Of a stretch of 64,000 nucleotides of DNA, positions 52,800 through 63,604 are shown one piece after another. Source of the DNA: Coenobita brevimanus. Taxonomy: Eukaryota > Arthropoda > Malacostraca > Decapoda > Coenobitidae. Made by a program: the position numbers and the translations under genes. The notes below the pieces were generated by a model. The model saw nothing but the letters and a program-made list of their open reading frames with translations, had not been told where the DNA came from and did not search any database. The stretch lies in NCBI GenBank assembly GCA_032717465.1, contig CM064732.1:30283638-30347637 (forward strand), in the 5' to 3' direction. The first letter of the stretch is position 1, and every line of letters begins with the position of its first letter.

Positions 52800-54070
52800 C
52801 GTACTGCATCATTCAAGAGACAATCGAGGCGAACAGAGCCAGTCGAATTCAGGTGGAGAATATCATGTGCAGGCAGAACCCACTACTTTTAGAAGTGATT
52901 CCAGATGTCAATCAACTCAATACCCTCCTGTAAACAAAGTGACTTGATATGATTATTCAGGTTAGCCTTACTATAGAAGATGTTGCTTGCAGCAAGCCTG
53001 AGATCATCCAAAATAAGAATGGTATTAGTCTCTTCTTTGTAATACTGGATCATCAACTTGAGCTTATTTAGGAACTCCTCAGACCGGGTTGACATTAAAT
53101 TGTTGGTTAATATGTGAATGACTATGAGACTTTCATCAGCTGCACCCTTTGTAACAGAATTTACCACCTCAGTTACATCATCAAGTCTGGCATCCGGAAT
53201 ACAGTAATGCTCTTTCTTTTACTTGGTGCTCTGCCACAAACCTCCAAAAGCTGTCCATGGATGATCAAGCCCCACACCATTCGAGCCCCATGAATCTGTT
53301 CGTCAACATCGACTAAAATCCGAAATTTATTATATGTGGTGACTGGTAATATGTGCTTTGCCCTTGTCTCGTTTGTAACCTTTTGCACTGGCTGGAAATT
53401 GTCCATTTTTATTTTTATGTGTCCAACTCTGGGCATAGGCTTCACAGCCTGCTTCCAAGGCCCAGTAGTCCTCCCACATAACATTCACCTCTACATGTCA
53501 CAACTTCAGCGCTAACACCCACCATCCATATTGAATAAATGCTAGGACTGTCTGATACAGGACTGGTGTATTGGTATTAGGGCGGTGCTTTTACGCGTTG
53601 GTGGGTCGTCCGGTAGATCAGTAAAGTCTGATTTTATGAAATTCAAATCCATAAATTGTTCCCTGCCCCAGCGGGGACTTGAACCTGGGTCCGGTAGGAC
53701 TGGAGGCCACCTCTCTACCGACTGAGCCACCGCCTCCCTCCTCCTGTTCCAATGTGGGTTGCTTAATTTCAGCAGCAGAAAAGGGGACAGCATGTACTAG
53801 TATGTCATCCTGGGCAACACTATTCCTTGACCGAAGAGTGTTGCTCCTATCCATACACTTCCCGATGTTGTTAGCAACAAACTCCTCCAGTGCATCAACT
53901 CTGCAGGTAAAGATGTTGATTTTGTTAGTAGCTTCAGACAGCTTTTCCTAAAGGTCGTGAAGTTTGCACATCCCGCAAACAAAAGAGCAGTTCGTGAAAA
54001 AAAAGATCCAGTGAAACTACCAGAGCAGGCTGGTCACGTTATGTTCTGGGGCATTTTGAAATTTGGGAGT
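52800..54070 (-). pseudogene. CR1-C ORF1: PHD-like finger, coil and SGNH hydrolase-like domain
   Basis: From the high end, W.FHW...NCSFVCGMCKLHDL (about 54035-53945) looks like the end of a PHD finger. It is followed by EKLSEATNKINIFTC and DALEEFVANNIGKCMDRSN (coil). After the SINE insertion the frame 53173-53404 gives NFQPVQKVTNETRAKHIL and GQLLEVCGRAPSKRKSI. The frame 52889-53167 gives TKGAADESLIVIHI, then GIELIDIWNHF, and after two stops DILHLNSTGSVRL near 52850. The last is the Asp-x-x-His block V of SGNH/GDSL hydrolases. Known CR1 ORF1 proteins combine PHD and esterase domains. The block I serine is not recognisable here. Confidence 0.68.
53404..53737 (-). mobile_element. tRNA-derived SINE2, copy 2, inserted in CR1-C ORF1
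   Basis: On the minus strand the A box is TGGCTCAGTCGG (complement of 53718-53729) and the B box GGTTCAAGTCC (complement of 53675-53685). The body aligns with copy 1 at 23.6 kb over its full length (GTGTCCAACTCTGGGC, GGCCCAGTAGTCCTCC, TACAGGACTGGTGTA). It ends in an A/T-rich tail at 53404. The CR1-C ORF1 reading continues on both sides. Confidence 0.82.
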
Positions 54071-54085
54071 TACTGAAGAAAACTT

Positions 54086-54634
54086 GTGAAAAAATATAAG
54101 ATAAAGGTACTTCTAAATACAAGCATGTAAAACGAATTTTGCAGCAAATTATCTGAGCATCACAATGCAGGGAAGGTTATAACTGTACTGTCATAAAAAA
54201 ATAAAGAAGGTACTGTAGTTACCTGCACCAAGATGTATTCAATTTTCCTTACTGTTACTGCAAAGAATGCAAAGTTAACTGAGATCGGGAAGGATGAAGT
54301 AGGAATTTAGGTACAAACTGAGGAAGAAGGACGTGGAAAACAGTTATAATACTCACACAGTATTATTAACCCCTGCATTTTAGAATACCACTAAGAAATA
54401 AGCAGTTAGTACGTGAAAAATACAAGATAAGTTGCCCTTTGTTTAACATGATTTTTTTTTCTTAACCTGCAGTCAAAAGTGAATAATTTGTTGCCATCTC
54501 GAATGAAAGTACTAAAAAGAAGTAAATTCCAGGAATGACTTGGCACAGAATATTAATAATAATACACCAGATGAACAGTGCCTGTAAACGGAGAAAAAAT
54601 AATGTTACCTGTAACTGAAAGAAGTGTTATTTGC

Positions 54635-54643
<9 letters not shown>
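54086..54643. other. No recognised feature
   Basis: AT-rich flank between CR1-C and a TA array. No coding signal. Confidence 0.5.
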
Positions 54644-54726
<83 letters not shown>

Positions 54727-54733
54727 TATATAT
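54644..54733. repeat. (TA)n microsatellite
   Basis: TA array next to the (TATC)n tail of LINE-A copy 4. Confidence 0.95.
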
Positions 54734-54859
54734 CTATCTAACTATCTATTGCCAGACGCCTCAATCCCGTTTGGGGTGGCCACAAACAAATCGCCTCCAA
54801 GTCGCCCTTTCCCCCGCCATTTCACTGCCCTGCTCCCAACTCACACCGCCCGCTCTCAT

Positions 54860-56842
54860 CTACCTCTCCACCCCATCCCACCATCTCATCCTCGGCCTCC
54901 CCTTCCCTCTTCCCCCCTCCACCTCACTCACATACACTCTCTTCGTCAGTCTTTCACCCTCCATCCTCTCCACATGGCCAAACCACCTCAGTGTGTTCCT
55001 CATAACGCTTCCTATCACATCCACATCCACACCACAACGCTCCTTTATATCCTCATTCGTCAGCCTGTCTCTCCACGTGACTCCACAGGCTCCTCTTAAA
55101 TAACTCATTTCCACTGCTCTCACTCTTGACTTGTGTCCTTCCAACAATGTCCAAGCTTCACTTCCGTACGTTAGAGATGGTATCACAAAACTGTCATGTA
55201 GTAACTTTTTCACTTCCATGCTCACTTCCCTGTTTCTTATCACTGCTTTCAAGGAACCAGCAACCTTTCTTCCCTGCTGTACCCTTTCAAGCACTTCACC
55301 CTTCAAACCTCCATCCTTACTCATCACACTACCCAAATACTTAAACGTACTCACATTTTCCAATTCCTCACCATCCAACCTCGCTGTACATTCACTAACT
55401 TCACCTCTCTCAAAGACCATCACTTTACTCTCCCCTACATTCACCTTTAGGTTCCGTTTCTTACACACTCTCTCAAACTCATCCACCAAGCCTTGCAGCT
55501 CCCCTTCGTCTTCACTCAACAACACAGTATCATCTGCAAACAACAGTACAGGGAGTTTCCAAACACTATCCTCTCTCACCAGGGCCACTCCAACATCCAC
55601 TACCCTACCTTGTACCTCTTTTATTACCCCATCCATGTACAGATTGAACAACCATGGAGACATGACACATCCCTGTTTCAAACCAACTTTCAAAGAGAAA
55701 AATTCACTTAGTTCACCATCCACACGCACTGCAGCCTTCTCACCATCGTACATACTCTTCACAGCATTCAACAACTTCCCATCTACTCCATATATTCTTA
55801 ACACTTTCCACAATCCTTGTCTATCCACCCTGTCATATGCTTTCTCCAAATCCATGAAAGCCGCATACAACTTCTCTCCCTTCTCTAGAAACTTTTCCAC
55901 TAAAGATCTAAGAATGAATATCTGATCTACACAACCTCTTCCCTTCCCAAAGCCTCCCTGTTCTTCTCCAACTAATTCCTCTGTTCTTTCTCTAACTCTG
56001 TCTATAAGTATCCTACCATACACTTTTCCTATTATATTAAGAAGACAAATGCCCCTATGATTACCACACACTTCTTTTTCCCCTTTTCCTTTGTACAAGG
56101 GAATAATTATACCTGACTTCCAATCCTCCGGGACTCTACCTTCCTCCCAGGCCAATCTGCACATCTTCCACATCCATTTTACTACTATCTCTCCCCCATG
56201 CTTCAGCATTTCACCACACACTCCATCAATTCCTGGGGCTTTCCCCGATTTAACTTTCTTCATTGCGTTCACAACTTCTATCCTACTGATTTCTTCCTGT
56301 CTTCTCACCTCCCTCCTTCTCCCAGCCATTCCCCAGCCACTTATACTCGCATTACTTCCATCCTCTACGTTCAACAATTCCTTAAAGTGTTCTCTCCATC
56401 TGCTCACCTTTTCTCCCTTCTCCACTAGTAATCTACCATTTTTATCTTTCACTCCCCTGCTAACTTCACTTCCACCCTGTCTTACTCTTTTCACTTCTCT
56501 CCAGAACATTTTCTTACAGTCCCTCCACTTTACACTCAAATTCCTTCCAAATTCCTCATCCACACTCTTCTTACTCTCTCTTACTAATCTTTTCACCTCT
56601 CTCTTCCTTTCCACATATAACTCTCTCTTCCGCCTCTCAACTTCTTCCACGCCCCTATTTGTCATCCATTCATTGTATGCTTTCTTCTTTTGTGCCACAG
56701 CCTGTTTCACCTCTTCAGTCCACCACGCTGTTCCTTGCACCCCCCTCCGTCTTCTCTTCCTTCCACACACCACATCACATGCTGCACATATTTCTTCTGT
56801 AAATATCTTACACACACCTTCCACGTCTCCCATCTGCTCCAA
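54860..56842 (-). pseudogene. LINE-A copy 4 linker and reverse transcriptase, 660 open codons
   Basis: After the TAA near 56845 the frame stays open for 660 codons. It contains a basic linker (GTAWWTEEVKQAVAQKKKAY), GKAPGIDGVCGEM, YKGKGEKEVCGNHRGICLL, GKGRGCVDQIF, FMDLEKAYDRVD (motif A), GLKQGCVMSP, FADDTVLL near residue 435 (catalytic pair), FKYLGSVMSKDGG, YGSEAWTLLEG and RWFGHVERMEGERL. The segment is too complete to be older than a few inactivating hits. Only the upstream stop separates it from the endonuclease. Confidence 0.87.
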
Positions 56843-56848
56843 TTCATA

Positions 56849-57680
56849 TTAGCCCAATCGTTCCTCCACTTCTCTCTTATACTCTGCCTTTTTCTCATCC
56901 TCTTGTAACCTTTCCACTCTCCTTGCAACTACTCCTTCCTCTCGTCTTTCCCTTCTTCTATTCCTCCATCTTACTTGCATCCTAATTCTGGCCACCACCA
57001 AGTAGTGGTCAGAAAGTCCACTCCCCCAACCTCTATACACTCTTGCATCCTTTACACATCTTCGCATCCTTTCATCCACACACACATAATCAATCATTGC
57101 CCTCCTTTCATTCAGTTCACCACCCACCCTTCTCATCACTCGCCATGTATACCTGTGGATCATTTTATGCCTGAAGAGGGTATTGGCTATCACCAACCCC
57201 CTCCCAGCACAAATGTCCACTAACGCACTTTCATTCTCATCTATCTCGGCAGGCACACCCCACTCACCAACTATTCCATCCACCTTCACATTACCAACTT
57301 TACCAATCATATCACCAATCAAAAACACTCTCTCATTCCTTCCAAACTTTTCCATGCACACTTCCACATTTGTCCAGAACTCTTCTCTCACTCTTCTAGC
57401 ACGATCTTGCGTTGGCGCATACACACACACAATCGCCCACATTTGTATTCCAACTTTCAACTTTACCCACACAATCCTTGACCCAACTGATCCATACTGT
57501 CTTATGCTCTTCTTCCATCTTTTACTCACAACTATACACACTCCTTCCTTTGCCCTCTCATTCTCATCTACTCCTGCACATATACCCCATCCATACTCCC
57601 ATTCTCTCACACTTTCTCCTCTCCATTTTGTTTCAGTTATTCCACATACATCCACTTTCGCACCCTCAAGCACCTGGACA
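56849..57680 (-). pseudogene. LINE-A copy 4 AP-type endonuclease
   Basis: The frame begins inside the domain with VQVLEGAKVDVCGITETKW (catalytic Glu). It continues through GICAGVDENERAKEGVCIVV, WAIVCVYAPTQDRAR, VFLIGDMIGKVGN (the GD(F/M)N motif, here with Ile for Asn), HKMIHRYTW and GLSDHYLVVARI (terminal Asp-His), ending in the RRVERLQEDEKKAEY coil. The first strand with its catalytic Asn is missing. In the next codons a TAA interrupts the join to RT. Confidence 0.85.
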
Positions 57681-57768
<88 letters not shown>

Positions 57769-57802
57769 TTAGATATATATATAGATAGATAGATAGATAC
57801 AT
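57681..57802. repeat. (TA)n and (GATA)n compound microsatellite at LINE-A 5' breakpoint
   Basis: TA array followed by GATA units, then TA and GATA again. The plus-strand GATA motif is not a LINE-A tail here, because the adjoining LINE end is its 5' side. Confidence 0.92.
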
Positions 57803-58117
57803 GTATGGTGAACCTTTAAAACATAAATAATGGGCTATCTTGCAGTACAGGTGAATTAACTGTTGAGATAGAATCTGTCTTTACAAGTATAGCAAGAAAA
57901 TTCTAACTTACCATGAGGTGTGAGAAGGAAAAAAAAAAAACGTTAGCTAAGTAGCCGAAACAAAGCTAGGCTACTGGCGGGAAACTGCAATGAATAACAA
58001 AACTGAACTAACTGAATAACGGTATACACGGGATATAAACTTTTAACTGGTGAAAATAATGAACACTAAGACAGCAAAACTCACTGACTTAAGGCGCCGT
58101 GCACAGGCGCTTAACAC
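57803..58117. other. No recognised feature
   Basis: AT-rich flank without coding signal. Confidence 0.5.
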
Positions 58118-58172
58118 TAAATACATAAAGTGACCAGATGTACTGGAACTAAAAGCGGAACATTGTCACATG

Positions 58173-58249
<77 letters not shown>

Positions 58250-58427
58250 TAGTTTCATAAAAGGTCATCTTATAGCGAATGTAATAGTAATTTTCTGAAA
58301 GCGGGACACGTAGGATAATTAGCTAAAAAAGCGGGACATTTTAGTCACAATTACATAAGCGGGACAGACGTAAAAAAAGCGGGACTGTCCCGCCTAAAAG
58401 TGGGACTCTGGTCACCATTTAAATACA
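58118..58427. mobile_element. hAT-type miniature element with 8-bp target duplication
   Basis: TAAATACA occurs at 58118-58125 and 58420-58427. The 294-bp element between them (58126-58419) has ends TAAAGTGACCAGATGT and, reverse-complemented, AATGGTGACCAGAGTCC, sharing GTGACCAGA. The right half repeats AAGCGGGAC-like motifs at roughly 25-35-base spacing, and an internal inverted pair reads GCGGGACTGTCCCGC. (TATC)n and (TA)n arrays fill 58172-58246. There is no coding capacity. An 8-bp duplication and GTGACCAGA ends fit hAT superfamily elements. Confidence 0.75.
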
Positions 58428-59066
58428 CGAAATACATTGTACCAGACACTGCAGCTATTTACATCCATGAACAGAAAGGCATCAACCACAATCACACAGG
58501 ACTGCCACCAAATGCTAAACACAGATCATTTCCGCGTTACTGTATAACATACAACAGTACGCAGAAACTCTGTATCACTCTGAACTAATGCTCAGGTTGA
58601 ACAGAAACAAGTCAAAACAAAGCAAAATTCCACTCAACCAACAAAGTCAGTTAGAACAAAACATGTCAGATCAAAACAAAGTTTCACTTAGTTCCTAGTG
58701 CTTACACAGGGTATAAACTATTCTTACTGGAAAAGCAATATATAGTTAACACATACCCAATCGAAGCTGTAAACTTAAGTTAATACTTATCAGTTCCACG
58801 AGAACAATAACCATCCACTGCAGTCACACTTTGAGGTGCCAAACATCAACAAAAAGGACAGGACAAAGCTTTTCATACTTAATATACCCAAAAACTCTAG
58901 CATATACGATGGATGCACAAGGATAATACGTCCAAGACACTTTTATACACAAATGTACTATTTGTCCACGGAATATTCTCATAAATTCACTCAAATCGCA
59001 GAAAAAAAAAAAAAAAAAACTGGTGATAGCGCCGACATCTCTCAAGCGGGGTTTGTAGAGAGGGGT
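58428..59066. other. No recognised feature
   Basis: AT-rich, with an 18-base A-run near 59003. Short overlapping frames on both strands show no motif. Confidence 0.5.
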
Positions 59067-59067
59067 G

Positions 59068-59101
<34 letters not shown>

Positions 59102-59175
59102 AAGCATGGTTTTGCTTACTTCTTCATATATTTGCGTGTATCTGATCTGAGTAAGTAAGCGTGTCTGTGTTACTG

Positions 59176-59228
<53 letters not shown>
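59067..59228. repeat. (GT)n and (GA)n microsatellites
   Basis: GT array at about 59068-59099 and GA array at 59179-59228. The latter borders the 3' end of CR1-D. Confidence 0.93.
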
Positions 59229-59230
<2 letters not shown>

Positions 59231-59866
59231 TGCGTATAAGTATAGATAACCGGAAGCCTGTTGACCCATGACGATCTGCTGGAAAAAGGCTAATTCTACT
59301 AAGCTCTGACCAATGTGTAAGAGAAAAGGCTAGAAAAGAGAAAGGCTTTCCCCCACCAGCCACACCATCCTGTTAAACCGGCAAGAAAATGGGAGAAGAA
59401 AACAACATGCGTGTTAGAATAAATGTGGAAATTTTTGTAGGATAGGCAGAAGAACGACAATGTACTAAATAATCTTTGTTCTACAGATCTACAAAAGAAA
59501 AACAAACACATTAGCCGAATGTTTCCGTTATTAGTCAAACGTCTCACAGTCGTGAGCGTCACACGAACCTGGAAATAAACCACATTAAATTAATTACAGC
59601 CTAAAGTCCCAAAACATTTGTCTAGCCTAATTTTAACCATATCGATAGTTTTTACACTAACTGTTGTTGCTGTTAATATTCCATTGTATCTCTATGCGAA
59701 TATTAAAGTAGTTTTTCCTTATATTAATGTTGCATCTCTTGCTTTTGAGTTTCATTCTATTATTTCTGTTCACAACATCATTCTGTATTTTGAACTAATT
59801 ATAATATGTAATATCGTCAGATTTGTTAAGAAATTTTAATACTTGTATTAGATCTCTAGCTCTTCT

Positions 59867-59888
59867 TTTTTTTTTTTTTTTTTTTTTT

Positions 59889-59921
<33 letters not shown>
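59867..59921. repeat. T-run followed by (GA)n inside CR1-D
   Basis: About 22 T residues and then about 16 GA units interrupt the RT C-terminal coding part of CR1-D. Confidence 0.92.
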
Positions 59922-59925
<4 letters not shown>

Positions 59926-60276
59926 CATATTTAGTCGCTCTTCTATGGAATCGATTTTGTGGCTCTGCGCTACACTCTTTCGAGCCTGTCTTCGTCCATA
60001 ATAGGATTCGGGGATCATTGCTGCACACAGTACTCTAGGTGTGGTCTAACTAATGACACATAAAGCCGAGCATATTGTTTGCCATGTTACTGACTGCTAT
60101 ACACTGTTTTGAGTGTTTGGGGTCGTTACTGATAATAACTCCTAAATCTTTCTCGTCCTTTACATCCGTCAGTGGGGTATCGAGCATGCGGTATTCATAT
60201 CTAATATTTTGTCACCAGATTGCATTACCGTAAATTTATCTACATTAAATATAATCTGCCATTTAGACCCTCCACC

Positions 60277-60735
60277 TGACAAAGTCAGAGGAGAGTGTTG
60301 TTATCACTGGGATCAATAGGTGTCCACCCGTAGAGTTGGGCGGCAGGGCAGCTGACTGGTCATACAGATTTCGTTTCCGGGCCAGAATGTAAAAAGTATT
60401 CACGATAGACTCATGAAATTTTACCTAGACTGTGTCTTATAGTGAGATGGTGCCTTTTGATAGGTTGAATGCCGTGTCTTAAGTATTTTTTTCTTTTTAA
60501 TGAAAAAGTAAAAACAAATTATTCCAGATTTCAATGCAACGTGTGCAAGGAATCTGAAGTGTCCAGGTTTTGTGTCCTCAAGGCGTTCTACTTATGCCCA
60601 CCTCTATAGGAAAAGATTGGGGGGCAGTGAGGGCCTTATGCGCTTGGTTAGGTGTGCAGGGAGGTGGAGGGTATGTGCTTGGTCAAATGGAGAGTTGCAA
60701 CAACATAGCGTTGCCTATGTTTCACTACAGTTTGT
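60277..60735. mobile_element. Unidentified ~460-bp insertion in CR1-D RT
   Basis: CR1-D coding homology stops at about 60735 (after DLDKLTN) and resumes at about 60277 (KWQIIFNVD), with nothing lost from the expected protein. The insert begins CTCCACCTGACAAAGTCAG. A related block occurs in reverse complement at about 31046-31066. No inverted ends, poly-A tail or target duplication are clear. Short frames inside show no motif. Confidence 0.5.
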
Positions 60736-62536
60736 TAACTTATCCAGGTCGTTTTGTATAGATTCACAGTCTGGTCTGGTAACTACAGTACTTTGCCTCC
60801 AATTTTCATGTCATCTGCAAGTTTTGCTACCTTAGAAGCGAGTTCATTTTCTACATCATTGACATAAACAGCGAAAAAAGAAAACGGTCCTAGAACTGAC
60901 CTTTGAGGAAATATGCATGTTACTTCTAGCCAATATGTTGATTCGCCATTTATTACTAGATGCTGCTTGCGATTCCTTTACCAATCGCTAGTCCATGAAC
61001 ATAATTTGTTACAGAAGCCGTGGGTTACAAACTTTTTAAATAGTCTTAGATGGGGGACCTTACCAAACACTTTCTGGAAATCTAGGTAGATGACATCCGA
61101 TGGTAGTATTTCGTCCCAATTATTGTATATGTTAGTAAACAAATGAAGCAGGATTGTAAGGCATGAGCTATCAATTGGAAATCCCTGCTGATTGTCTGTT
61201 ATAAGATTATGATTATTAAAGATCATGGTAATTTTATCTCAAATATTTTATTTTTCCAAAATTTTGCACAGTACGTTAGGCATAGTGGCTGGTAATTTGT
61301 TGCCTGGTATTTATTGCCCGTTTAAAAGATCAGTGATATATGAACGAGCTTCAGCTGATTAGATACTGTACATTAAGTTAATGATTTATTGAATATTTTT
61401 GTTATAGGAAAGGCTAACTGTCTGTAAAGTTCACGCAGTATGCGAGGAGGTATCGATCTGCGCCAGTTGTTTTACTCGTATTTGGGTTGATTTTCATGAA
61501 GATAATTTAACAGTTCTTGACCTGTCACTTCGATAAATGATCACTTATAACCTTCTGGTCTTGAACAAAACCGATTGTGGGATACGAATGTTCATACTAT
61601 TTTCTGCTATGGAAATACTGTGAAATGGATCATTCAGAAATGTTGCTATGGCTTGGTTATCATGGTCGAGATCGCCTTGCGAACTTAATAGAGTATGCTG
61701 TCTTTCACATTTTTCTTACTCTTCACACAATGGAAAAATAATGTGGGGTTTGATTTTGCTTCACGAGAAAACTTTGTCTCGTAGTCTCGTTTCGTACTCT
61801 GAATAATTTCTGTACACTGGAATTTAAAATATTCGTTGCCGTCATCATGATTTCCTAAACATTAATATTCATTATATGCTCATCTCTTGCGACCAGTGAT
61901 TTCTTCAGTATTCTTAGACATCTAGGTCGGTTTATTAATGTGATTACTTATTTGAGTAATTCTTGGAATACTCTTTCGTTCAATAGACATCAGTAAGTTA
62001 GTAAATTGTTCCCACATTTCTTCCATGTTATTCACCAGTAACTTATTCCAGCTGGTGTTGGAAGTTTCCTTTCTCATACTCTCGAAGTAAGCTTTTTTAA
62101 AGTTAGGAAATTAAAGGCTATTTATACCACTCTTACAGTTGATGTTAATTTAAGCTCTAAAGACATTAGGATCGCTGTTCCCAAAGTTTTTCACCATCAC
62201 ATATAAATTTATTAGATCATTGTCTGTTGCTAGGGCAAGCCGAGATTATTACTAGCGCGTGTTGGTGTATTCATTGCTTGACTTAAAAAATGCATTGTCT
62301 AACAGTTTTAACAACCTGTGCCCTTTTTGCCTGTGCATGAAACTTTACAATTAATACTACGATTATTAAAGCCTCCCCAAATAATGCAATCTTTGTTCCT
62401 TTATTACAGATTTTATTTCGTCACACAGTATTATATCATTTTCATTGATTAACTTGGGTGGTCTGTATAGTACATCGAAAAGAATGGATTTATTACTGTC
62501 TGTGAAAATTTCGATATACTTATATGTTGTTTAATA

Positions 62537-63604
62537 TACAGTAGGCTCGCACAGTGCGTGAGAGATTGGGCGGTCCATGACCTCGTGCAGTGTGAATTCG
62601 CTCACTGAGAATACATAATCTTATGGGAAAAATTACATATGGGCGGTACCCCCTAATACCTGGACATTTTTTGGCCCTTAGAGACATAATAAAAGTCAAA
62701 ATTTTCAGACACTGTACAACAAATATAGCTACAATAACAAAAATATGGGCAGTCACCTTAACAACAGTAGACAACAGGCCTGATGGACTTAAATAACAGG
62801 GATTCTGAGGCGCGGCAACACACTTAGAGTGCCACCACCGCCACCCTGGCCGCACCACGCTTGTTTAAGGGTTGCCAATGTTGTATTATTCCAGACTTTG
62901 ACAAAGAAATTTACGGCCTGTCGAATGTTACATTTCTTCCAGAATGCAGCAACAGTCATTATAGTGGGGGTTGCAGGTATGCCAGGTGAAGCAGGTAGGT
63001 CAGGTGGGGCTGTGGAGGTGTAGGGGGAGGCGGCTGGTTAGTCAGGTGGGGTAGTGGAGGAGGAGGGAACGGCGGCGGGCGAGTCAGGAGAGGTGGTGAG
63101 GGGAGGATCCTCCTTCTCTAATTAAGAGAAGGAGAGGTGGTGAGGGGAGGATCCTCCTTCTCCTCCTCGCTACTGCTCACATCTTCTGCAATTTCCTTCA
63201 TCTCTTCTTGCTTGTTTGTTTCATTCCTCATCTTGTTATGAACGTATTGGCAGTATAACAACGTGGTATTCAAGAAATAACAGTCATTGTTATAGAAACT
63301 GGGTATCTGTTCTAACTTACTGTTATTGCCGAGAACGTTATTGTCGAATTTGTTATTGGCGAGATCTTACTGTAGACTCCTCTTGAGCACCTTTCCCACG
63401 AGCCTCTAGGTCACTATTGGTGCATTGTGTGGGGGTGAGGGTTGCGTTCTGATGGAAAATGGCGTTTTTAAGCCATTCCTTGCCTCTACCTCGTGTTTTG
63501 TGAGGTAAACTCGCGCATTCAAGGTTTTTATTTATGATTTTTGGTCACTCGCGCACAATGCACTTCGCGCACTGGGACGTTGCTCACTGTGCTAGCCTAC
63601 TGTA
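62537..63604 (-). mobile_element. Tigger-like (pogo/Tc1-mariner) deletion derivative with TA duplication
   Basis: TA dinucleotides at 62537-62538 and 63603-63604 bound a 1064-bp element. Its left end is CAGTAGGCTCGCACAGTGCG and its right end, reverse-complemented, is CAGTAGGCTAGCACAGTGAG, matching at 18 of 20 positions. A minus-strand remnant at about 62815-62960 resembles the C-terminal tail of Tigger/DDE_1 transposases. The catalytic domain is absent. A 33-base direct duplication (GGAGAGGTGGTGAGGGGAGG...) lies at about 63088-63166. The element sits in the endonuclease of CR1-D. Confidence 0.78.
62815..63230 (-). pseudogene. Tigger-like transposase C-terminal remnant
   Basis: On the minus strand an acidic stretch (EEMKEIAEDVSSSEEEKED, near 63215-63155) is followed by a Pro/Ser/Thr-rich stretch and then MTVAAFWKKCNIRQAVNFF, VKVWNNTTLATLKQAW. 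The FWK..NI..AV......W....LATLK pattern is how Tigger/jerky transposases end after their DDE domain. The frame is broken in the Pro-rich part. Assignment rests on this pattern and on the CAG...CTG ends. Confidence 0.5.

Larger units (their letters stand above)
50080..54085 (-). mobile_element. CR1-C element, ORF1 and ORF2 remnants, about 4 kb
   Basis: On the minus strand, from the high end, the order is a PHD-type ORF1 N-terminus, a coiled segment, an SGNH hydrolase-like domain, a heavily decayed endonuclease region (about 51700-52750) and CR1 RT to its C-terminus. A tRNA-derived SINE splits ORF1 at 53404-53737. Multiple stops and shifts show long inactivity. The poorly aligned middle means boundaries are approximate. 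Confidence 0.75.
54734..57680 (-). mobile_element. LINE-A copy 4 (RTE-like), nearly complete
   Basis: Minus strand, 2.95 kb, from the TCTGGCAATAGATAG tail to GTCCAGGTGCTTGAGG near 57680. It lacks only the 5' UTR and about the first 18 codons compared with copy 3. The ORF has a single nonsense codon near 56845-56850. It is the best preserved LINE in the window, and a good reference for the family. Confidence 0.9.
59680..62530 (-). pseudogene. CR1-D endonuclease (C-terminal part) and reverse transcriptase remnants
   Basis: From the high end, FTDSNKSILFDVLYRPPKLINEND (about 62515-62440) and CIIWGGFNNRSIN (about 62385-62340, the GDFN motif mutated) are endonuclease. RT pieces are NQQGFPIDSSCLT and SDVIYLDFQKVFGKVPH (motif A, 60978-61226), LADDMKIGGKV near 60830-60790 (catalytic pair) and DLDKLTN near 60750. 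After the 460-bp insertion comes KWQIIFNVDKFTVM near 60260-60220. The RT C-terminus (about 59950-60040) and an RNRMKLKSKRCNIN-type segment near 59770-59720 complete the CR1 pattern. Confidence 0.72.

Noticed and set aside
53660..53737. tRNA gene (good A and B boxes); likewise 23860-23930, 12780-12842 and 3714-3775
   Set aside because: Acceptor stems do not pair, and two of the sequences are heads of the same 330-bp repeat; these are SINE heads.
62520..62858. 112-codon minus-strand ORF spanning the left Tigger end
   Set aside because: It crosses the element boundary into CR1-D and shows no motif beyond a short overlap with the transposase C-terminal remnant in another frame.
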